Shown here piece after piece: positions 10,751 to 21,445 of a stretch of 64,000 nt of DNA. Under the pieces are notes generated by a model. The model searched no databases. It saw nothing but the letters and a program-made list of their open reading frames with translations, and was not told the DNA's origin. The stretch comes from Blastobasis lacticolella (lineage: Eukaryota; Arthropoda; Insecta; Lepidoptera; Blastobasidae), in assembly GCA_905147135.1 (NCBI GenBank), contig LR990055.1, positions 2,232,001 through 2,296,000 on the forward strand. Direction: 5' to 3'. Positions within the stretch are counted from its first letter, which is position 1, and every line of letters starts with the position of its first letter. Position numbers and translations under genes: made by a program.

Positions 10751-10939
10751 TATATATAATTCTTCTGTGAGTGTGTATGTCACTGAACTTCTCTCAAACG
10801 ACGGGACCGATTTTGATGAAATTTTTTGTGTGTGTTCAAGGGGATCTGGGAATGGTTTAGATTCACAATTTTGTAAAAAAAGTTTGAAATTTTCAAATTA
10901 AAGACGTGTAGACAGGACAACGTCTGTCGGGTCCGCTAG
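10751..10939 (+). mobile_element. Helitron-like element (family H3), 3' part
   Basis: Contains a 'gggaccgattttgatgaaat' block and ends cgggtccgCTAG before T. The LTR element inserted into or beside its TA-rich left end, so the 5' terminus is not defined. Confidence 0.55.
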
Positions 10940-10974
10940 TTTATTATAAATTACTTACGTTTGTTTTTGTGTAT

Positions 10975-11364
10975 TGAGATCGTATTAGAGGTCTCTTCAG
11001 AGGCCGCAACGCATTAGTTGCGCCCCTGGTGTTGCTGTAGCCGTATTCACAATGATTCGAAACGTTTCCGAATGATTCGACACAAAATTCGTGAGCGGCG
11101 AATCCGTGTCGATTGATTCGCAAACTGTTATCCCGATGGATTCCACGGAAACTCTACTCTCTATAACATATGAAAATTTCATCAAAATTAACTGAAACTA
11201 CATATTATTAAGAACTTTTGCGGGGAACTTTTCCTTTGTCGATTCCGTATCCGAATCCGATTTCCGAGCCATTGTGAATACGGCTACTGATGTCCATAGG
11301 CGGCGACCACTTTCCATCTGGTTGCCCGCTTGCCCGGTTGTCTGCCGTATAACATAAAAAATGT
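10975..11364 (+). mobile_element. LINE C 3' end copy C1, split by MITE D1
   Basis: The left piece (10984-11037) carries the 'attagaggtctcttcagagg' coding end. The right piece (11287-11364) carries 'ccataggcggcgaccacttt' and the 'gccgtataacataaaaaa' tail. They join seamlessly in the family consensus at ...gttgctgatgtcc.... Confidence 0.8.
11038..11286. mobile_element. MITE D copy D1 (249 bp), CTG target duplication
   Basis: Terminal inverted repeats TAGCCGTATTCACAATG and its complement. CTG lies on both sides (11035-11037, 11287-11289), and the host LINE C has a single CTG there. Same family as 14281-14531. Confidence 0.85.
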
Positions 11365-12036
11365 AATTTTTGCATTCTTACTAACAGTTAAATTTGAATT
11401 CTGTATAGGTAGTTCGTGGTGAGTCGTGAAAGATTGATAGGGAGCCCTTCGCCCTGCAGTGGGACAGAAATGGCTAAAAGTAATAAATAACAGTTCGTCC
11501 ACAACACAACATTGAACATTCTAGGAAATTACATCCGTAACTGCATACGGCATCTGACACTTTGACTACCACACAAAACCAAAGGCAATATTACCTAATT
11601 TTCAATTTGTACACCAAATTGTTTAAGTCATGTTTACGTAACAATAACAAAACAACGTTAGAGCTGATTGTTTTCAGAAAATTTCCGTCATATAAATCAT
11701 TTTCACTGCTAAATTATAGTTTCCTCTCTTTGTCTCGCATTCGGAATACACATTAAATTCAATTCTATACACGTTATGCATAAAGGCCAAATTCATTTGT
11801 CATATTTTATTACGTTCAGCATGGCCGTATCATTTCTCATTCCGAAAACAAAGACTTGGCAATTGCAAAAGGAATTTGTTTGTTAGAATTTGGAAAAATA
11901 GCTTGCTTGCGTCAAAGGACTATAACTGTTAACAATTTCGTTTCTTTTAGATACATATTTTAGTTTTTTGTGAACTGTTATATGTCTAATGGATCATTAT
12001 TTATGAGTATTATGTTACCGTAAAATTGTTAAAACC
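11365..12036. other. Unassigned AT-rich stretch
   Basis: No family recognised. A 64-codon open frame at 11562 has no recognisable features. Confidence 0.4.
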
Positions 12037-12046
12037 GTTAGTATAT

Positions 12047-12210
12047 CATCATCACAGCCCATAACAGTCCACTGCAAGACTTAGGGCCACTCCCACTAAA
12101 GGGGAGGTTATTGCCATAATTTCCACGCTTGACAGGCGGGTTGGAGATCGCAGTGTTTAAATATTACAATGGAAAATGCTGCTGCCCATTTTCCAGACTA
12201 CGGAGACTCA
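12047..12210 (-). mobile_element. SINE A copy A3, 5'-truncated, with TSD
   Basis: Only the 3' two-thirds is present. The 10-bp duplication gttagtatat lies at 12037-12046 and 12211-12220, showing that truncation happened during insertion. Confidence 0.83.
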
Positions 12211-12499
12211 GTTAGTATATAATCTTACGCATTCAGAGTACGTTACTTTACAAACTATCGAAAAAATTGTGAACTGTTACTTTCTTAGGCAATTCGGCAC
12301 TGGACGAAGACCGTAAATACGGGTTGAATTTCGAAAATGCACTTTTATTTTAAACGATATTAATCATCACGAATAAATAAACTTAAGTTGCTTTTCGGCG
12401 CTTTCACCCTTTCATCATAAAATTGGCACGCTGTCTTAGAGCAAACATGACGTTCTAAATTAACTTTTCAAGAAAATTACCTGCCTCGCCAAAATTATA

Positions 12500-12620
12500 G
12501 GTATATTAGAGGTCTTCAGAGACGGGTAACGCATTGGTAACTCCCCTGATGTTGCTGATATCCATAGGCGGCGGTGACCACTTTCCATCAGGAGGCCCGC
12601 TTGCCGTATAACATAAAAAA
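12500..12620 (+). mobile_element. LINE C 3' end copy C2
   Basis: 'tattagaggtcttcagagac' through 'ccgtataacataaaaaa'. 5'-truncated. Confidence 0.75.
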
Positions 12621-13180
12621 GGATAATGTGCCCTAACCCAAACAGAGAATAATACAAGTCATCTAAGCTATAACATAATCGAATCCCACGGAACACCGTA
12701 GCAATATTGCCGCGCCCAAGTAAACTATCGCTTTACCATGATTTGATGGCGTTATAGCTAACAAACATGGCCGACGTCTCCATATAACAAATTGCTGTAG
12801 CTCCTACTTCTATCAACTATTTAGTTGCTATGTTCTGCGTAATATTATATATTACAATTATACTACATAATATGATAATTATTAAGTGATATCAAAAGCT
12901 TACACAGATATTGCGACAAACTGGATTCACACATCAACATGAATATGAATATGAATATGTAAATGACAAAAGTCCATGGGACTGAACTGCTGTTCTATAC
13001 AGGTATTTACTTTTAAGATAGTATATAGGACAAATAATGTATTAGTACATAAGACATGTTTAAAAAAAAAAGAATTAACGTAGGCTCTGTGGGTTTCTTG
13101 CCGTTTCTTTCCCCCACAGAGAACCACCTTGGAAGCGGCGTTAATTTTCCTTCCTCTCCCACACATGGTGTCTCCTGTCT
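12621..13180. other. Unassigned stretch
   Basis: AT-rich. A few GAATAT repeats occur near 12940 and an A-run near 13063. Sequence from about 13085 may be the upstream part of the LINE 3' UTR that follows the minisatellite. Confidence 0.4.
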
Positions 13181-13183
13181 GCG

Positions 13184-13407
13184 CTAGGGTAGGGGTAGGG
13201 TAGTAGTTAGAGTAGGGATAGGGTAGGGTAGGAGTAAGATAGCGGTAAGGTAGTATAGGGTGGGGTAGGGGTAAGATAGTGGTAGGGTCGGGGTAAGATA
13301 GTGGTGGGGTAGGGGTAAGGTAGTGGTAGGGTAGGGTTAAGGCAATGGTAGGATAGGGTAGGGGTAAGGTAGCGATAGGGTAGGGATAGGATAGAGTAGG
13401 GTGGGAG
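13184..13407 (+). repeat. G-rich degenerate minisatellite (TAGGGTAGGGGTAA-like)
   Basis: About 220 bp of short G-runs separated by A/T (tagggtaggggtaagatagt variants), strongly strand-asymmetric. It has G-quadruplex potential and resembles, but is not, the insect TTAGG telomere repeat. The proline/tyrosine-rich minus-strand frame over it is a translation of the repeat. Confidence 0.85.
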
Positions 13408-13844
13408 CAACTACCTATCACATGCAGCATGTGTGATGCACGCTCACTTAAAAGTCTGTCTGGCGGTGGCGTGGGGGCCGGGTCGCTCTTTTCCCTCAAA
13501 TATGGTTGAATTGGACGATGGCTGGACCCTGCGTTATACTCGTGAACGGGTGCTGCCTTGGTGGACTGGCTTACTCTTGCTGTAGTTTTAGGTGGTTTTT
13601 CTTAATTATACTAGACATACCTACGAGTATATAATATAATATAGCGTTCCGGCTCTGTCTGGCATTGTCGAGCCCGGTTCGGTTGTGGTTGGCGAGGGAT
13701 ACGTTTATCTACAGACATAGGGCGGTCAGCGTGTCACTGTGTGTTTCCTTCCTACTTTCCTACCCCCCTCCTTTTTGACGATTGAAAGAAATATTTAATG
13801 TCCTAATCAATAAAGAAATTTTGATTTGATTTGATTTGATTTGA
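13408..13844 (+). mobile_element. LINE 3' UTR with (TTGAT)n tail
   Basis: Ends 'taatcaataaagaaatttt' then four to five TGATT units (13820-13844). AATAAA plus a simple-repeat tail is typical of lepidopteran LINE 3' ends. The start is uncertain. Confidence 0.6.
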
Positions 13845-14079
13845 ACATACACATTATTCAAAAACAAGCAGCCATTCACACAGTCACCATCATCAGTAAG
13901 GTACTTGGAGATACAGTGTTTGTTAATCGAGGGGGTATATCTAATAATGAAGAGGAGTCTGAGCAACCTTTTCCCTGAGGGTCTCGGGGCGGGTGCTTAG
14001 TTAATAACCGAGCTTGGCTCGTGAAAGGAAATCTTTCACACATATTATTAAGTGATATTATTATCTGTAATAACTGTCG

Positions 14080-14650
14080 GGAGCGTCGGTGCCCTAGTGG
14101 TAACGGTATCCGACTCGCAATGCGAGAGGCTTCGCATCCCACTGCCGCCGTGCCAATGATACTTTCCTTAGTTATTATGTACATTATAAGAATACTAACA
14201 GATTCTCGTAAGATGAGGAATAACATCATCATGACACCTGCACATTGAGGTGACGGAATGTGTAACCATGATCCGATCTGTAGCCGTATTCACAATGATT
14301 CGAAACCGTTTCCGAACGATTCGACACGAAATTCGTGAGCGGCGAATCCGTGTCGATCGATTTGAAAACTGTTATTCAGAACCCCGATAGATTCCACGGA
14401 AACTCTACTCTCTATAACATATGAAAATTTCATCAAAATTAACTGAAACCACATTTTCCTAAGAACTTTTGCGGGGTCCTTTGTCGTTTCCGTATTCGAA
14501 TCCGATTTCCGAGCCATTGTGAATACGGCTACTGGTATGGTTCCCCTGGTAGCAGAGTCACGGAGGTCAGATGGCAGTAGCTCCATTGTAATTACCTGAT
14601 CTGTCGAATCCTGGATGGCCAAGGCAGACCTCGGGCGAGGGCCTGGTACG
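14080..14650 (+). mobile_element. SINE B copy B2, split by MITE D2
   Basis: tRNA-like head 'gagcgtcggtgccctagtgg' at 14085, body to 14280, then MITE D2, then the body resumes 'ttcccctggtagcagagtca' to about 14650, where the tail is missing. Confidence 0.82.
14281..14531. mobile_element. MITE D copy D2 (251 bp), CTG target duplication
   Basis: Same termini and interior as D1. CTG lies at 14278-14280 and 14532-14534. It is inserted in SINE B2. Confidence 0.87.
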
Positions 14651-15160
14651 CAACCCATCCAGTGGTCCGTCCGTCCGTGTGCCTCACTAGGCAATAAAAA
14701 AGAAATTCGTCGACCGCATTCATTTTTTCCCTTTTGACCAACGTGTTTTTTATTTGTTTCTTCGTTTCGAAGGTGAATGCGTACAACAATACTTTAGAAT
14801 TGTTGTAATTTATTTTTAAATCAGTCAAAATACACTCCGTCCTTCTGAGCCAAACCCTCGAGCTGGTAGTAATATTCTATTAGGCCACAGCCTTCTTGCA
14901 CTACTCTACGTAGTCAGGCTCTACTTCAAACTCTTCTTTCAACTTCAAGACTCTTCATACGATATATCTTGATGAAATATAGAGATGGCGGTCAAATACC
15001 TAGACTAGACAAGTCTTATATAAAAAAAAACTATACCCCAAAACACCCACGATTCATGCATTTAGGTTGGAGGCAACAACTACGTAGAACCACACGTGTG
15101 TTGACACTGTAAGCCTATAATTGTACTGGCTACCTTAACCTTCATACCGGAAACACAATA
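14651..15160. other. Unassigned stretch
   Basis: No family recognised apart from a short 'acgattcatgcatttaggtt' motif near 15050 that recurs near 59050. Confidence 0.4.
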
Positions 15161-15164
15161 ACGC

Positions 15165-15265
15165 AAGCATTGTTGCTTGACGGCAGCAATAAATAAGGTG
15201 GTAGCCACCCAGGCCGACTCCTTAGGCCTGACAGAGTCCTACCACCTGATGGTAAGCAATTAACA
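15165..15265 (-). mobile_element. LINE 3' UTR fragment (Jockey-like family Q)
   Basis: 'gcttgacggcagcaataaat' through 'cctaccacctgatggtaagc' matches, in the opposite orientation, the block at 54365-54450. Confidence 0.5.
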
Positions 15266-15770
15266 GCTGGACATTTGCAATATCATGGATATCACACCAC
15301 CGGTATTGACTCCAAAAAGATGATGATTACGCTACAAGTATATAAAATTCAAGTTACTTATTTATTATTTACTTAAATAACGTAGCGACCAAAACTGAGT
15401 CTTGGCCACTAAGAAGCTCCATTCCAGTCAGTCCAGTACCACCTCCTGCCAGTGAGCCCGGATTTCCGACAGGTCTCTTTCCACTTCGTCCCACCAGCTA
15501 CAAAATTCAAGTTGGTAATGCCATAATACTGTGCAAACACACAAATAGGTAAATGTCGACGTCGTTACAAACAGCTGACACGGCATGGGCGGAGCGAGAC
15601 CCGCAGGGCACAGTGTAACCGTGATTTAGAGCTGGAAGGAATTAGGAATTCCAGAATAAGTAAAGCCGAGCGATTTCAAGGGAATACTCGACGATTTAGA
15701 CGGTCTGTGCCTTCTTAGATATGGCAAATAAGAGTATGTACAAAGAGTATTAAATCAATATGCTTAAATA
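15266..15770. other. Unassigned stretch
   Basis: A piece around 15384-15490 ('actgagtcttggccact') resembles 46588-46665, suggesting a dispersed repeat of unknown class. Confidence 0.4.
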
Positions 15771-15996
15771 ATTCACACAACACCACAAAGTAAGCAAAAC
15801 TTGTGTTATGGGTGCCAGAGAATTGACAAATGATTACTACCCACATACCCATTTTTAAATACAAAATTATTATACACATAACACCCAAACCCGTAACAGA
15901 AATTAAAATTCATCATTTCAATTTCTGCCCGGCCGGGAATCGAACCCGGGACCTCTACGTGGGAGATGTTACCCACTGAACCACCTAGGTCGCATT
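15771..15996 (-). mobile_element. SINE N copy N1 (tRNA-derived)
   Basis: Minus strand: tRNA-like head with A box TGGTTCAGTGG and a perfect B box GGTTCGATTCC, then 'gcagaaattgaaatgatgaa', ending in 'ttgcttactttgtggtg'. Confidence 0.85.
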
Positions 15997-16553
15997 ATTA
16001 TATGTACTTAACTAAGTGTTTTCCTGAAGTTCAGAACATGTTCAGTAGAGCGAATTAATAACATACCAAACTTAACATAATGTTTTACACTATCGCGGTT
16101 ATTATCACATATTTTAAGGGTATATTCTGGGTTTCACACAAAGGTACGCGGAAGGAAACCCGGATCACACCCTTAAACATACGAAACTTATTTCCCGACT
16201 GCAACAAAGTGCACTATACTGTTTACTCATAAAACTGCAGTACAAATTGAATCCTCCAGATCCAATGAACCTTCTCATATAGTGCACTTATTGTAAGAAT
16301 CCTTTCATAAGGGAGCGAAGTATGTTTTCGAAGCTAGATCTAATAACAAAGTACTGCGGGCATTCCGTCTGTGCAGGCTGTGCCGGAATGAATGTAGGAT
16401 GCAGCTTCGAATAAAGTGGAGATAGCGAAGACGCGGGCGGAGCGGATAGCGGTTTTGTAAGGCTTGAAGAGAGCGACGAATAAGGCGGAAATTATCGAGT
16501 TTTGCTTTACGAATTAATGTGTACCGATTGTGTTGGTTTATTGCCTAAGAAGT
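15997..16553. other. Mostly unassigned, with a dispersed repeat
   Basis: 16078-16185 ('ctatcgcggttattatcac') matches the reverse complement of 22075-22165, so it is part of a dispersed element. The rest is unrecognised. Confidence 0.4.
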
Positions 16554-16554
16554 C

Positions 16555-16908
16555 AGGAGCGTCGGTGGCCGAGGGGTGAAGTTAACAGACTCGTAAACGA
16601 GAGGTATCGTGTTCGAATCCCACTGCGGCCATGCACCAATGATTCTATTCTGAGTTATACATTAGTTGAATGCTAATCGATACTCTTACGGTGAGGGAAA
16701 ACATCGTGATGAAAGCTGAACGTTGAGGTGACTTATGTGTAATCATAATCCATCTGGTCAGGTTCCCCTGGTAGCAAGGTCACGAAGGATCAGATTGCAG
16801 TCGCTCAACTTTAATTATCTGATCTGCCAAAACCTGGATCATGGTGAAATCGGACACCAGGCTCTCGTGCGCGAGAGTACAACCGGGTCATTAACGTTAA
16901 GATGATTT
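16555..16908 (+). mobile_element. SINE B copy B3, full length
   Basis: Head with A box TGGCCGAGGGG and B box GTTCGAATCCC, body, and tail 'cgttaagatgatt'. tttattgcct occurs on both sides (about 16537 and 16911), a possible target duplication. Confidence 0.82.
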
Positions 16909-17025
16909 TTTTTATTGCCTGAGGAGCCACAAGTTCAGGCAGTCCACCAGATGGGGAGCAATCACCGTTGTCCAAGCCTAGGAGAGCAGCTGCAGAGCCG
17001 ATCTTAGAAAAGCCCAAAGATTTTA
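16909..17025 (-). mobile_element. LINE 3' end with A-tail
   Basis: Minus strand ends 'cctcaggcaataaaaaaaa', an AATAAA signal followed by poly(A). Family unknown. A shorter relative lies near 62786-62840. Confidence 0.5.
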
Positions 17026-17082
17026 GTTACAGCAAAGTGTTTACAATTTTAAGTGCTCTTCAAAGACATTGTATTTATAGAC

Positions 17083-17300
17083 TAATAGTGGACCCGGCGT
17101 GACTTCGCTCACGTACACCTACATTACCCCAACCTACACTTTTTCCTTGCTTGTAAACCTTCCTGTTGAATCACTCTACCTATTGTTGAAAACCGCATTA
17201 AAATCCGTTGCGTAGTTTAAAAGATATAATCGTAAATAGTGACATGTGACACATGGTGACAGATGGCGGGAAGCGACTTTGTTCTATACTATATGTATAT
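17083..17300 (-). mobile_element. Helitron-like element (family H1), minus strand
   Basis: Matches 33413-33614 and 35714-35912. The 3' hairpin arms are 17098-17102 and 17109-17113 (cgtga/tcacg, loop of 6), keeping pairing despite different bases from the other copies. Confidence 0.65.
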
Positions 17301-18350
17301 GAATTTTACGCGTGCATTGGTTTAGCTAGTTACACAAAAATGTGGAACACTCTTGACAGAGTTGTCGTGGTTGTGTAGACGAGGTACCCGGAGAGATGCC
17401 CATTGCGCCGTAGACTTTTCCGAGAACTGCTTTCTCAGCGATTTGTTTTCATTTTTGCCAGTTAGAGACGTTGCGAGTACATTTGATTTTGTGGATTCTG
17501 TAGCTTGTTTTATCAGATCAGTTCACCGTGTTGGTAATCGGTGTCCTCCTGCCCCTGAATGACCAATCTCTCCATCGAGTTCTCATTCTTGGCGATGTGA
17601 ACAAGAACACGCTGTTGACGAAAGCCTTTATTTAATTTGATCTGAAACTTTACATTGGAATGAGGTGAAACTGCCAACCAGCAAACACATCTGCAGACAT
17701 TTTTAGTACACAAGATAGCTGTTAATTACCTCGCTCCCGCTCTTGGCTTGGACACAAAATTGAGAGGTAATGCGATTTAGAAGCGCGATAACTCGGTTTT
17801 CCGATGAGATAAAATTCTATTTGGCGCCTGCAACCTCATATATGTCTGATGCAGCGATGCATTTAGGGCCTTACATAGTTAGATAGACGACTAATGTCAT
17901 AGAGGCACAGCATCTATCATCTCCGTTGAACAGAAAATGGGCTGCAACATTTTGTGTTGAGGATTTTCAATGCGGCTATCTCGAACCCGACTCAAACCAA
18001 GTGTTTGAAGGAGGAGGGTTAGGTAGTGGTTGTAGCTTGTAGTCATTGTGCAATGTTCTTAAGCAAAGATGGAGGAGGTGAAAAAGTGTACACCCACCTG
18101 GCCGGAAGATGTGACCAGGAGACCAAATATAGTGTTATATTATTGTATATTTAAGGGACTACCAATGTACTTAATTAAACATTAGGTAATGTTGAAATAA
18201 TTAGTTGTAGATAATATAATTTAAGTATGAATTAAATCACTTTTTGTACACTAGTTCCACTTTATTATACAATTTTTTATAATGGAGTTCCATCATGAAG
18301 TGACAACACAAAGTGTTAAATATAATTTAAGTAGTATTCAATTCTATATA
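17301..18350. other. Unassigned stretch of about 1 kb
   Basis: No recognised family. A 69-codon frame at 17353-17562 and its antisense have no identifiable domain. Confidence 0.4.
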
Positions 18351-18354
18351 GTAT

Positions 18355-18422
18355 ATAGTAGTATATAGTACATAGTAGTACATAGTAGTACATCTATGTA
18401 GTATATAGTAGTATTCTATTTC
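18355..18422 (+). repeat. Degenerate TAGTA/TACATAGTAG tandem repeat
   Basis: Repeated agtatatagt and agtacatagt units, directly 5' of the LINE G copy. Confidence 0.75.
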
Positions 18423-18797
18423 AGCCGTTTGGGGTGGAAACGTTGGGACCGTGGGGTCCTGGTGCGAAAAAGTTCTTTGCAGAACTTTCCATAAAATTAA
18501 ATGACACCACTGGTGACCGGAGAGCTGGCTCGTTCCTCGGGCAACGGATTAGCATCGCTATTCAACGAGGCAACGCAGCCAGCTTTCTGGGCACCATTCC
18601 GGGGGACAGCGGTGTGGACGACTTTTTTAATTTTTAGTATTATTTTATATGTATTAGTGTATATTTTTGCTATTTTAAACTTAGGTATTAATGTATAGGT
18701 ATTTTTATTATAATGTCTGTATATTTTAATGTCAATAATTAAATTAAATATTTCACATTAATGAATAGTAAAAAAAAATAAAAAATAAAAAAAATAA
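18423..18797 (+). mobile_element. LINE G 3' end copy G2
   Basis: The coding part (to TAG at 18635-18637) carries ETLGPWGPGAKKF and QRISIAIQRGNAASFLGT, the conserved C-terminus of a LINE polyprotein. It is followed by about 160 bp of AT-rich 3' UTR with A-rich runs. Severely 5'-truncated. Confidence 0.75.
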
Positions 18798-18825
18798 TTA
18801 AGTAGTAGTAATTTAAATTAAGCCC

Positions 18826-18941
18826 TCAATATTGCCTCCACCGCTTCTTAAATGTCCTTTCAGAAGGTTTAAGGTTGGCTGGAAGAAATCCCATTGTGGG
18901 ATAAGCCCGCCTTTGCTTTGTAAAATATTTTTGTAACCCCT
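18826..18941 (-). mobile_element. LINE C-terminal fragment (YPTMGFLPANLKP type)
   Basis: Minus-strand translation ends AYPTMGFLPANLKP...ERTFKKRWRQY then stop. It directly abuts the poly(A) end of LINE C copy C3, so it was probably the target or a chimeric upstream piece. Confidence 0.5.
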
Positions 18942-19270
18942 GTTTTTTTTTTTTTTTTATGTTATACGGCAGACAGGCAAGCGGGCCACCTAATGGAAAG
19001 TGGTCACCGCCGCCTATGGACATCAGCAACACCAGGGGAGTCACTGATGCGTTGCCCGCCTCTGAAGAGACCTCTAATATACCTCTTGAACGATCCCATG
19101 TCATAGTCCAAGGGAAACACTGTGGCTGGGAGCTCATTCCACATCCGAATCGTACAAGCGAGAAACGTTCTTTCGAACCTTCGCGTCGTGACCAACAGAG
19201 GGTCTACGTAGTGAGGATTGCGCTGTGGGCACCAGATCGAGAAGTTCGAAAAGTATTTATTAAGCAATAA
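18942..19270 (-). mobile_element. LINE C 3' end copy C3 (Jockey/CR1-like)
   Basis: The longest C copy. The minus-strand frame from 19267 to 19004 gives the reverse transcriptase C-terminus with RMWNELPATVFP, YDMGSFKRYIRGLF and a final VADVHRRR. Then comes the 3' UTR and a T-run (A-tail) at 18942-18958. Confidence 0.82.
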
Positions 19271-19397
19271 AGAGTTTACATACTACATACATACCAAAGA
19301 CCCGCCAGATGTCGATATTTTTTTTTCAATATGCGCCTACCGCAAAAGGTATAGTGCCCGGAAGAGTGGTCTCCGTAGACTTGAAAATGGGCATGGC

Positions 19398-19505
19398 ATA
19401 GCCCTCTCCAAGAGATATCCACAAAGACTGGTCCTGTGCCGTCTACACCCAAACGTACCTTTGATGTTTACCTGGTCGTCGGTCCACGGGGACCTACCCT
19501 GACTA
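19398..19505 (-). mobile_element. LINE 3' fragment (family also at 44336 and 45865)
   Basis: 'caaagactggtcctgtgccg' and 'cggtccacggggacctaccc' match the 44336-44575 element. Confidence 0.5.
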
Positions 19506-19565
19506 TCGCTGCGTTTTCAGATAGGTGATCACTCGATAATTTTTCTGCCTCATCGGCCATCTGTT

Positions 19566-19775
19566 GGCTAATTACGTAACTCTGATGCCAACAATTCTAT
19601 GATTTCAATGATTGAAATTATTACTTTTGCGATTACGTATGATCGATTTAATAGTTTTAGTTTATTGCAATGGAACTTTGTGAGCAACTGAACCCATGAA
19701 ATCGTTACGGAATCGCAAAAGTAACAAATTCAATCATTGAAATCGGAGAATTGTTAGCAACAGACGTAATTAGCC
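19566..19775. mobile_element. MITE K copy K1
   Basis: Inverted repeats start GGCTAATTACGTAA and extend more than 70 bp with few mismatches ('atttcaatgattgaaat' in both arms). TA follows the right end. Confidence 0.8.
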
Positions 19776-20473
19776 TACGAGTCTGGGAGCTATATACCCT
19801 ACCCACTGCCATTTAAGCCCTATTTAAGATTTGTATACCTCGACATAACTTTATCATAACCAAACTCCCTCAAAACTCAACGAAATCCGAAAACCTTCGT
19901 TCTTTGAGATATACAGAATTTAAAATACAAAATCTCTGTGTTCCTTTCATATTTGAAAATATTGGCTAAACTCCACGGCGCTCAAAATCCTTTGCAGTTG
20001 GAATTATTTTTGACACATATCGATACGTTCCCAAACAAGATTAGACTTTTGGAAAAGAAAGCTCCCTCGAATATTTCCAACGAAAGGCAACTTGCATCCA
20101 AAGCTTACTAAGCTCGGCAACGGCTGCAGTGCAAGCTTTTACCTCAATAACTTGCCGTCCGATACGTGGAATACAAATTTGTAGCTCTCAAAAGCTCCTC
20201 AATATATGCATTTGATTCCAATTCTGAAGAAGCAACTTCTATATTCAAATAGGTATGCAGGTTCTAAACATTGCGAAGAAATTTCGTTGAAGACTGTCTT
20301 TTAGTCGTACCTTTCAAATAGGTATATTTTCCAAAGTGAATCAAATATTTAAAATACATTTAATTTTGTCAATATCGAAAAGCTATGAATACATTTGTAG
20401 GTATTTATGTAAAAAGAGTTTGGTGTACAGATTAAAATATATTATATTATTATATGAGTTATGAGCACACAAT
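19776..20473. other. Unassigned stretch
   Basis: About 700 bp without recognised repeats or coding signal. Confidence 0.4.
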
Positions 20474-20490
20474 TATGAGTACTACTATAA
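20474..20490. repeat. 17-bp target-site duplication, left copy
   Basis: tatgagtactactataa recurs exactly at 21130-21146. Confidence 0.92.
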
Positions 20491-21129
20491 ACATCATCAT
20501 CGTCCTAGCGCTTATCCCGGCCTCTGTCAGGGTCCGCTTTCCTACTCAGTCTTCTCCACTTCGCCCGGTCTTCGGCATCCTCCCGTCGTACGCCGTTGGT
20601 TCTCGCATCCGACTCAGCGATGTCAATCCATCGCTTCTTGGGTCGCCCACGGGGCCTCAGGCCTGATACCGGCAGGTTCAGGCACCTATTTCTCACGTAT
20701 CCCTGAGGCTTACGCAACACGTGACGTCAAGCGCAGACGAGCCTCCTCAATCTTATCTGCGTGGCAGCCTTGGCGTGCAGGACATCCCCTCACGCCAAGG
20801 CTGCCACGGATGTACTCGTTAAGTACTCGATCGAGTCGCGTAGCTCCGCACATCCACCGCAGCATATTCATTTCGTTGGTGTGGAGTTCGCGAACGTGTT
20901 TCGTCAGCGCTGGCCATGACTCAAAGCCATAGACCATCACCGGTCTAATTATACTCTTGTATATAAGCCCTTTAAGCTTTACAGGGATTTTAGGGTCTCA
21001 GGTGACTGCCGTGAGTTCACGCCATTTGGCCCAAGCTGCAGAGATTCGGGACTTGACATCGGGGCCGATATCGCCGGACTCGTGCATCACGGATTCGAGG
21101 TATTTGGATTTATCTGTTCTATTGACAGC
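20491..21129 (-). mobile_element. 5'-truncated RTE-like LINE with TSD, pseudogene
   Basis: The C-terminal third of an RTE-type reverse transcriptase on the minus strand. Segments in order: KYLESVMHESGDIGPDV (~21110), KLKGLIYKSIIRPVMVYGFE (~20950), NMLRWMCGATRLDRV, GSLGV, then NRCLNLPVSGLRPRGRPKKRW (in another frame, ~20690) and DRAKWRRLSRKADPDRGRDKR. At least one frameshift or stop lies near 20710-20725, and a 13-bp block is duplicated in inverted form around 20767-20800. The 3' end is a GATGATGATG tail at 20491-20501. The catalytic motifs are absent, so it is dead. Confidence 0.88.
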
Positions 21130-21146
21130 TATGAGTACTACTATAA
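21130..21146. repeat. 17-bp target-site duplication, right copy
   Basis: Exact match to 20474-20490. Confidence 0.92.
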
Positions 21147-21211
21147 TATTATGAGTAAACAATTCATAGGCTTTATTTGAAGTGTATATTCCTTCCTAAT
21201 TATTACGAACT

Positions 21212-21445
21212 AGCTGGCCCACCGGAACTTCGCTCGCGTGTTGACCTTCCTCTTGGATCACTTTATCTATTGTAAACTGTTTATAGAAACAGATCGCGCT
21301 CTCTTGGTGTGTTCTGTCTGCGATATCAGTATCATCTATAAATTAATTAACGAAATCTAGAATCTGATAGCGTGGTCCGAAAACTGCATTAAAAGCCGTT
21401 TCGTAGTTTATAAGATTTAAGCGAACATACAGAGGGGCAGACGAC
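21212..21445 (-). mobile_element. Diverged Helitron-like copy (H1-related)
   Basis: Starts actagctggccc, includes 'acttcgctcgcgtg' and 'aaaactgcattaaaagccgt', the same order as family H1 on the minus strand, with an extra ~80 bp in the middle. Confidence 0.5.

Noticed and set aside
12927..13499. 190-codon minus-strand frame rich in Pro and Tyr
   Set aside because: It runs through the G-rich minisatellite. Composition follows the repeat, and there is no domain.
15900..15996. Stand-alone tRNA gene on the minus strand
   Set aside because: It continues into the conserved SINE N body that recurs at 43405 and 49804.
20767..20800. Functional hairpin ('gccttggcgtg' inverted) within the LINE
   Set aside because: It lies in the coding part of a dead LINE copy and most likely reflects a local rearrangement.
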